This document shows positions 59,154-64,000 of a DNA stretch of 64,000 bases, piece after piece. A program made the position numbers and the translations under genes. The notes under the pieces are model-generated. The model was not told where the DNA came from, did no database searches, and worked only from the letters and a program-made list of their open reading frames with translations. Position 1 is the first letter of the stretch. Each line of letters begins with the position of its first letter. Source of the DNA: Armatimonadota bacterium (GTDB taxonomy: Bacteria > Armatimonadota > Armatimonadia > Armatimonadales > Capsulimonadaceae); contig JANXMY010000027.1 in NCBI GenBank assembly GCA_025354405.1, forward strand, positions 62,001-126,000, read 5' to 3'.

Positions 59154-59209
59154 AAAAGCTTAGGCGTACGCTCCGAATGCCTTCACATCACGCCAACTTC
59201 TCCCGCCCC

Positions 59210-60358
59210 TTACACCTTCACCGCCCGCGCACCCGCGGCTGCCCGGCAGGCATAGATATTCGCCTCACGCCCCGTCTTCAACTGGTAACGCATCGCTAGT
59301 TCTTTTTGGAATTCCGGGACAGCATCGGCATAGACCAGGTTGACCGTGCAGCCGCCCCAGCCGCCGCCTGTCATCTTCGAGCCGATGCAGCCGGGGAGAG
59401 TGTCCGCCGCTTCGACCAGGAAATCAATTTCAGGAGCCGAGTTTTCAAAGAGGTCGCGGCAGGAGAGATGGCCCTCGGCTAAAAGCTCGCCCATGCGCAC
59501 CGTATCGCCTTTGCCAACAGCATCGCGCATGGCGAGGACGCGCTTGTCCTCGGTCAGGACATGCCTGGCCCGTTTGCGCTGATTCTCAGGAAGCTCCCTT
59601 TCGCGGGCCATAAACTCTTCCCAGGTAACATCGCGCAGGAGCGGTTTGCCAAAATGGGCGGCGGCGGCCATGCATTCAGCCCGCCTGGTCGCGTAGTCGC
59701 CGCCGGCGTGGGCGTGTTTGACTCCCGAATCGCAGATGACGATGGCGATATCGTCCCGGCCCATCTTGACCGTGGAGTGCTCCAAAGTCAGACAGTCCAG
59801 AAACAGCAGACCATCCTGGACGCCGAACACAGAGGAGAACTGGTCCAAGATACCGCAGGGGACACCGACAAATTCGTTTTCCGCCTTCTGACAAAGCCGC
59901 GCAATCTGCATGGGATCGCGATCGTACGGAAATAGCTGCTGCAAAAAGAGGGCCGTCGCGACTTCCAGTGCCGCTGACGACGAAAGGCCAGCGCCACCGG
60001 GTACGTCGCTGTGAACCACGGCTTTAAAGCCGCGGATTGCGACCCCTTCCTGCTGGAGCTGTTTGACAACGCCCAGAGTATAGTTTGCCCAGCTGTTCTG
60101 TGGATCGGGCTCGATCTTGCTGGCCGTAAACGTCGCATCCCGGCGAAAATCGGCGGCGTAAAGGGTAATTGTGTCGTCGCCCGTCGCTTCCCCAGCGACC
60201 ACAGTGCCTTTGTCCAGCGCAGCCGGCAGAACAAAGCCGCCGTTGTAGTCCGTGTGGTTTCCCATGATCTCGACCCGACCGGGGGCAAACGCCGCCGTCG
60301 TGGGCTTCGTTCCAAATCGCCGCGAATACGCCGCAACGGTATTTTCGACAAGCAGCAT
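59210..60358 (-). CDS. galK: galactokinase-family GHMP sugar kinase
   Basis: Phosphorylates galactose (or a related sugar such as L-arabinose) at C1 with ATP. The 382-residue protein has the N-terminal signature AFAPGRVEIMGNHTDYNGG, the ATP loop VPGGAGLSSSAALEVATAL, GILDQFSSVFG and a C-terminal KMTGGGWGGCTVNL. In the signature, Asn-His replaces the more common Glu-His (GEHTDYNGG), so specificity may differ from standard GalK. It is the last gene of the aspC operon, 16 bp after the sugar nucleotidyltransferase. Confidence 0.92.
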   Translation of the reverse strand: MLLVENTVAAYSRRFGTKPTTAAFAPGRVEIMGNHTDYNGGFVLPAALDKGTVVAGEATGDDTITLYAADFRRDATFTASKIEPDPQNSWANYTLGVVKQLQQEGVAIRGFKAVVHSDVPGGAGLSSSAALEVATALFLQQLFPYDRDPMQIARLCQKAENEFVGVPCGILDQFSSVFGVQDGLLFLDCLTLEHSTVKMGRDDIAIVICDSGVKHAHAGGDYATRRAECMAAAAHFGKPLLRDVTWEEFMARERELPENQRKRARHVLTEDKRVLAMRDAVGKGDTVRMGELLAEGHLSCRDLFENSAPEIDFLVEAADTLPGCIGSKMTGGGWGGCTVNLVYADAVPEFQKELAMRYQLKTGREANIYACRAAAGARAVKV

Positions 60359-60374
60359 TCCTACTAACTCCTAA

Positions 60375-61118
60375 TTATTTCTGGCCTGAAGCCGCGAATT
60401 CGGCAGTGATGGCCGCGTAATCTTCCGGCGTGCCGACATCCCGCCAGCCGCCTTCCAGCGCAATACCTTTAGCCGGATGGCCATCTGTGATCATCGCAGA
60501 GATTGCGTCCGGCAGCTCGTACTCACCGCGTGCCGAAGGCACAATTTTTGCCGTATATTTGAAGATCAGCGGATCGAAAATAAACAGCCCGGCGTTGTTC
60601 CAGTGCGTTGTCGCGGTGCCTTTGGCAGGCTTCTCCTGAATACGCTCAATGACATGATTTTCGTCCAGATAGACTGCCGCACCGGCCCAGGGATCATCCA
60701 CCCAGTTCAGACCGACATACGCTTTTGTTTCGCCGAGGCCGTTCTGCGCATACTCGGCGGCAAAGAGGCCATAGTTCACTGGATCCAGCATGATATCGCC
60801 ATAGGTCATCATGAACGGAGAATCCGCCAGCGCTGACGACGCACAGTTCACGGCATCCCCCACCCCGCGCGGCGTTTCCTGCGGGACATAATGCATTTTC
60901 CAGCCCCACTTCGATCCATCGCCAAAGTAGCTTTCCAGCACGTCGGCTTTGTAGCCCGTAATCAGCACGAACTCACGTATCGGAGTTTCGGCAGCGATGC
61001 GCCCCATGATCCGCTCGATCATCGGCACACCCCCGATAGGAATCATTGGCTTGGGCTGGTTGGCCGTCAGCGGGCCGAGGCGCGTCCCGCGGCCGGCGGC
61101 AAGTAAAAGGGCTTTCAT
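60375..61118 (-). CDS. sugar-1-phosphate nucleotidyltransferase
   Basis: A 247-residue enzyme that couples a sugar 1-phosphate to an NTP. It has LLLAAGRGTRLGPLTANQPKPM (pyrophosphorylase signature), ETPRGVGDAVNCASSAL, MTYGDIM (metal Asp) and GGWRDVGTPEDY. It lacks a C-terminal hexapeptide domain, so it is the short form. Its product cannot be assigned, but the next gene makes a sugar 1-phosphate, so the two probably act in sequence in galactose or arabinose activation. It starts three bases after the mtnP stop. Confidence 0.92.
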   Translation of the reverse strand: MKALLLAAGRGTRLGPLTANQPKPMIPIGGVPMIERIMGRIAAETPIREFVLITGYKADVLESYFGDGSKWGWKMHYVPQETPRGVGDAVNCASSALADSPFMMTYGDIMLDPVNYGLFAAEYAQNGLGETKAYVGLNWVDDPWAGAAVYLDENHVIERIQEKPAKGTATTHWNNAGLFIFDPLIFKYTAKIVPSARGEYELPDAISAMITDGHPAKGIALEGGWRDVGTPEDYAAITAEFAASGQK

Positions 61119-61121
61119 AAT

Positions 61122-61922
61122 CTATTCCATTCGGGCGTATTTGAGTGAGTCAACGCAGGGACAGACACGGCTCTCGGGCAGATGGGAGAGAAGTGTTCGA
61201 AGTACATTTTTGACATTCGTGGTGTTTTTCGTCAGCACTTCCAGCACGTTGTGGGCTTCCACCGCGGCGGCCTCGACGACAGTTCCGGCATCATAATCCG
61301 TGACCAGGCCGATGGTCAAGTAGCACAGAGAGAGCTCACGGGCCAGAATAACTTCGGGATACTGCGTCATCGTTACCACATCCCAGCCCATGCGTGTAAA
61401 CCAGACACTTTCGGCCCGGCTGGAAAAGCGCGGGCCTTGTATCACCACGCTGGTCCCGGCCTCGTGTACGGTGACACCGTTCACCTTTGCCGCATCGATC
61501 GCCAGGGACCGCAGCTGCGGGCAGTAAACATCCGCGGAGGAGACATGGGTCACGATCGGCCCGTCATAAAACGTGTCTAGACGCCCCGAGGTCCGGTCGA
61601 TGAACTGGTCCACAATCACAAAGTCACCCGGCGCAATATGCGCCTGCAGGGAGCCCACAGCACTCGGGGCTAGAACGCGCGTCACCCCGAGACTTTTCAA
61701 GGCCCACAGGTTTGCCCGGTACGGGACTTTGTGCGGCGGCAGAGAATGGCTTTTGCCGTGCCGCGGCAGAAAGGCCACCCGGCGACCAGCGACCGTCATC
61801 AAGGCGATTTTGTCGCTGGGCGGACCGTACGGAGTTTCGACCTTGATCTCCTCCACGTTGCCCTCGGCAAACTCGTAAAAGCCGCTGCCGCCAAAAATGC
61901 CAATTTCCGCTGTTTGTTTCAT
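61122..61922 (-). CDS. mtnP: S-methyl-5'-thioadenosine phosphorylase
   Basis: Cleaves methylthioadenosine, the by-product of polyamine synthesis, to adenine and methylthioribose 1-phosphate. AEIGIFGGSGFYEF, FLPRHGKSHSLPPHKVPYRA, VIVDQFIDRT and VVIQGPRFSSRAES are the family motifs; GMTQYPEV-type VTMTQYPEVILARE identifies the substrate site. The 266-residue length is normal. It overlaps rnc by ATGA and is followed by the nucleotidyltransferase. Confidence 0.95.
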   Translation of the reverse strand: MKQTAEIGIFGGSGFYEFAEGNVEEIKVETPYGPPSDKIALMTVAGRRVAFLPRHGKSHSLPPHKVPYRANLWALKSLGVTRVLAPSAVGSLQAHIAPGDFVIVDQFIDRTSGRLDTFYDGPIVTHVSSADVYCPQLRSLAIDAAKVNGVTVHEAGTSVVIQGPRFSSRAESVWFTRMGWDVVTMTQYPEVILARELSLCYLTIGLVTDYDAGTVVEAAAVEAHNVLEVLTKNTTNVKNVLRTLLSHLPESRVCPCVDSLKYARME

Positions 61923-62635
61923 GGGAGAATCCCAACTTCTGTGCTCAGTCGCGGAGTGGGCTCCAGAGCCGCTTCCGCCGCTGCCTGCTGCGCTTCTTTT
62001 TTAGTTTTTCCGACCCCTACCCCACCGGAGACGCCGTCGAGACGCACTTCCACCGTGTATGTTTTATCGTGAGGCCGACCGCGCTCATCAGTGACGACAT
62101 ATTCGGGCGGCGACAGATGCTCGGCCTGGCGCATCTCCTGCAGAACGCTTTTCGGGTCGCGCCAGTCCCGCTCTGCGCTGACTTCGGCGACCTCTTCAGC
62201 CAGCACACGCATGATAAAGTCGCGGGCCGCTCCGTAGCCACCCTCTCGGTAGATCACCGCGATCAGAGCTTCCATCGCATCGGCGATGATGCTTGCCCGG
62301 TTGCGGCCTCCCATCGCCTCTTCCGTCCGGCCCAGCCGAATGAGCGGAGCAAGGTCGAGTCGGCGGGCAGCGGCCGCCAGAGCGTCTTTGCAGACGATCA
62401 GGGCCTTGGCCTTAGCCAGCTCACCTTCCCCACGCTTTGGAAACTGCGTGTAGAGCCATTCCACCACGACCAGGCCCAGGACCGAGTCACCGACGAATTC
62501 CAGCCGCTCATTGCTGTCTAACGGGTGGTCGGGGACCAGCGACTTATGTGTCAGAGCCTGCTTCAGCGAGACCATGTCCGAGATCGGCAGGCCGCGCTTC
62601 TCGGCTTCGTGCCGCAGCTCCCCGGCATCATTCAT
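61919..62635 (-). CDS. rnc: ribonuclease III
   Basis: Double-strand-specific RNase for rRNA and mRNA processing. The catalytic domain has NERLEFVGDSVLGLVVVEWL (signature) and IIADAMEALIAVIYREGG (second metal Glu/Asp). The dsRNA-binding domain lies at about residues 160-230 (DPKSVLQEM..., GVGKTKKEAQQAAAEAAL). The 238-residue length is typical. It overlaps aspC and mtnP by ATGA at both ends. Confidence 0.96.
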   Translation of the reverse strand: MNDAGELRHEAEKRGLPISDMVSLKQALTHKSLVPDHPLDSNERLEFVGDSVLGLVVVEWLYTQFPKRGEGELAKAKALIVCKDALAAAARRLDLAPLIRLGRTEEAMGGRNRASIIADAMEALIAVIYREGGYGAARDFIMRVLAEEVAEVSAERDWRDPKSVLQEMRQAEHLSPPEYVVTDERGRPHDKTYTVEVRLDGVSGGVGVGKTKKEAQQAAAEAALEPTPRLSTEVGILP

Positions 62636-63861
62636 CCGAGTGCCTGGACTGCTTCAGCGATGCGGGCGACACCGCGCTGAATATTGTCCATCGAAGTGGC
62701 ATACGAAAGCCGTATGTTGCCATCCGCGCCGAAGCCGGAGCCTGGGATGACCGCAACTTCGTATTTTTCCAGAAGATAGGCTGCAAAGTCGTCCGAGCCG
62801 CCAATAGTGCGCGGGGCATCGCCTTCGGGCGTCCAAGACTTGCCGTAAAGCGCGGAGACATTGGGGAAGACGTAAAATGCGCCCTGCGGGTTCAGGCAGT
62901 GTATACCTGGGATATTATTGAGTGCTGGAACGATGACATCTCGCCGCTCCTGGAATGCGAGCCGCATGGTCTCGACCGCGTCCTGCGGGCCGTTCAGGGC
63001 TTCCACCCCACCCGCCTGCGCGATAGAAGTTGGGTTAGAGGTGCTCTGGTCCTGGATTTTGGACATGGCAGCCACAATATCCAGATCGGCAGCGGCGTAG
63101 CCCAGCCGCCAGCCAGTCATGGAATGTGCTTTCGAGAAGCCGTTGATCGTGATGGTCAGCTTTTTTGCCGCCTCGCTGAACGACGCCGGAGAGACAAACT
63201 CGGCTCCGGTGTACAAAATCTTCTCATAAATCTCATCCGACATCAGATAGATGCCGCGCCCAACACACAGATCGGAGATGTCACGCAGCTGCTGCGGCGT
63301 GTAAACTGCACCGGTCGGGTTGGACGGAGAGTTAATGATCACCAGCTTCGTCTTCGGGGTGAAATGCGCCTCGATCTCCGCAGCCGAAGTCAGAAAGCCC
63401 GAGGCTTCGGTCGCGGGAACGATCACCGGAATACCGTCCGCAAGCTTGACCTGCTCAGGATATGAGACCCAGTACGGTGCCGGCACGATCACTTCATCAC
63501 CGGGATTAAGCATGGCCTGCATGAGATTATAGATGGAATGCTTTGCGCCGCAGGAGACAATAATCTCCGTACGCCCATAAGTCAGACCATTATCACGCTT
63601 GAGCTTCGCAATAATCGCATCTTTGAGGGCCACAGTGCCACTGGAAGGCGTATATTTCGTGTCGCCCCGTGCCAGTGCCGCGACGGCGGCATCTTTGACA
63701 TTCTGCGGCGTATCGAAGTCGGGTTCACCCGCCCCGAAGCTGATGACATCCTTGCCCTGCGCCTTGAGGGCATTGGCTTTGGCCGTGATCGCCAGCGTCG
63801 GGGAGGGCGCGGCCTGAATGGCGCGTAAAGACAGCATGCTTTGCTGTAAGGGCGTAGTCAT
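62632..63861 (-). CDS. aspC: pyridoxal-phosphate aspartate aminotransferase, class I
   Basis: A 409-residue fold-type I aminotransferase. ISFGAGEPDFDTP, NSPSNPTGAVY (pyridoxal ring Asn), DEIYEKILYTG and NGFSKAHSMTGWRLGY (Schiff-base Lys) match the thermophilic-type aspartate aminotransferase subgroup (I-gamma/1b), and R in IRLSYATS binds the substrate carboxylate. It is the first gene of the operon, behind a good promoter. Some members of this subgroup also use prephenate; that cannot be excluded. Confidence 0.94.
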   Translation of the reverse strand: MTTPLQQSMLSLRAIQAAPSPTLAITAKANALKAQGKDVISFGAGEPDFDTPQNVKDAAVAALARGDTKYTPSSGTVALKDAIIAKLKRDNGLTYGRTEIIVSCGAKHSIYNLMQAMLNPGDEVIVPAPYWVSYPEQVKLADGIPVIVPATEASGFLTSAAEIEAHFTPKTKLVIINSPSNPTGAVYTPQQLRDISDLCVGRGIYLMSDEIYEKILYTGAEFVSPASFSEAAKKLTITINGFSKAHSMTGWRLGYAAADLDIVAAMSKIQDQSTSNPTSIAQAGGVEALNGPQDAVETMRLAFQERRDVIVPALNNIPGIHCLNPQGAFYVFPNVSALYGKSWTPEGDAPRTIGGSDDFAAYLLEKYEVAVIPGSGFGADGNIRLSYATSMDNIQRGVARIAEAVQALG

Positions 63862-63907
63862 AAACGTGTTCTCATTCTCTAAACCGGTCAGAAATTTGGC
63901 TGAAATT

Positions 63908-63937
63908 ATTGTAGCCGAAGGGGCCGAGCGAAGTCAA
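63908..63937 (-). promoter_or_regulatory. sigma-70-type promoter of the aspC-rnc-mtnP-galK operon
   Basis: On the minus strand TTGACT (63937-63932), an 18-bp spacer and TACAAT (63913-63908), about 46 bases upstream of the aspC ATG. Confidence 0.75.
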
Positions 63938-64000
63938 GTTTGAGCGCAGTGAATATAGCGGGTGAACCGGGGCGTTTTTGGCACTTTGTAAACCGTGAGG

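Noticed and set aside
62437-63465. 342-codon open frame on the plus strand
   Set aside because: Antisense to rnc and aspC, both with clear catalytic motifs.

Overview
This 64 kb window is a gene-dense bacterial chromosome segment (GC roughly 57-60% by eye) with housekeeping genes in short operons and no rRNA, tRNA or CRISPR array that I could find. Several traits together point to Armatimonadota as the most likely source: a PEP-CTERM-type secreted protein, a large DUF6785-type membrane transporter, RDD/SpoIIM/DUF58 genes together, c-di-GMP-I riboswitches, and a diderm-type miaA-hfq pair. This is inference from gene content, not a phylogenetic result.

Layout. 1-2.1 kb: 3' part of a dihydrouridine synthase, a membrane protein and an ACT-like small protein. 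2.2-7.3 kb (minus): TPR protein, NAD kinase, RecN, a DUF5658-type membrane protein and a GNAT acetyltransferase in one co-directional run. 7.4-9.1 kb: glutamine synthetase with a textbook sigma-70 promoter, an attenuator-like leader and a strong terminator. 9.1-11.2 kb: PEP-CTERM protein behind a sigma-54-like promoter, then a cation/Ca exchanger. 11.2-17.9 kb: mtaB, HIT hydrolase, a BMP-type nucleoside ABC importer (lipoprotein, ATPase, one permease) and an MFS carrier. 17.9-23.7 kb (minus): two tandem secreted paralogues, FHA protein, Nnr, aldo/keto reductase and a small unknown. 23.7-26.2 kb: HD-GYP protein and a lipid kinase. 26.2-28.6 kb (minus): Gfo/Idh/MocA oxidoreductase, L28 and RDD protein. 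28.6-32.5 kb: SpoIIM-like protein, a non-coding stretch with a 59-bp inverted-repeat element, DUF58 protein and a frameshifted membrane protein.

32.5-39.9 kb: DUF2089 and DUF4097 genes, a large ImmA-like/UvrD/RecB-like fusion protein and a secreted glycoside hydrolase. 40.1-45.5 kb: a dual-domain c-di-GMP enzyme (HD-GYP, GAF, GGDEF), tandem c-di-GMP-I riboswitches and a secreted subtilase with eight RAVWGS repeats, closed by a 19-bp-stem terminator. 45.5-52.7 kb: DUF4337, DUF1345-like and TauE/SafE membrane proteins, the DUF6785 transporter, SprT-like protein, pyrimidine nucleoside phosphorylase and an amidohydrolase. 52.7-58.5 kb (minus operon): SDR, GH51 arabinofuranosidase, arabinokinase-N-domain-like glycosyltransferase, glutaredoxin, MiaA, Hfq, DapF. 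58.6-59.2 kb: a DUF559 gene bracketed by inverted repeats. 59.2-63.9 kb (minus operon): AspC, RNase III, MTA phosphorylase, sugar nucleotidyltransferase, galactokinase.

The most interesting signals are: (i) the tandem c-di-GMP riboswitches next to a c-di-GMP turnover enzyme and upstream of the repeat-bearing subtilase; (ii) two related inverted-repeat elements with compensatory hairpin differences, one carrying a DUF559 nuclease-like gene and one miniature; (iii) a mutually exclusive terminator/antiterminator in the glnA leader; and (iv) the helicase fusion whose peptidase and nuclease motifs both look degenerate. All domain calls are from reading the sequence; no database search was run.
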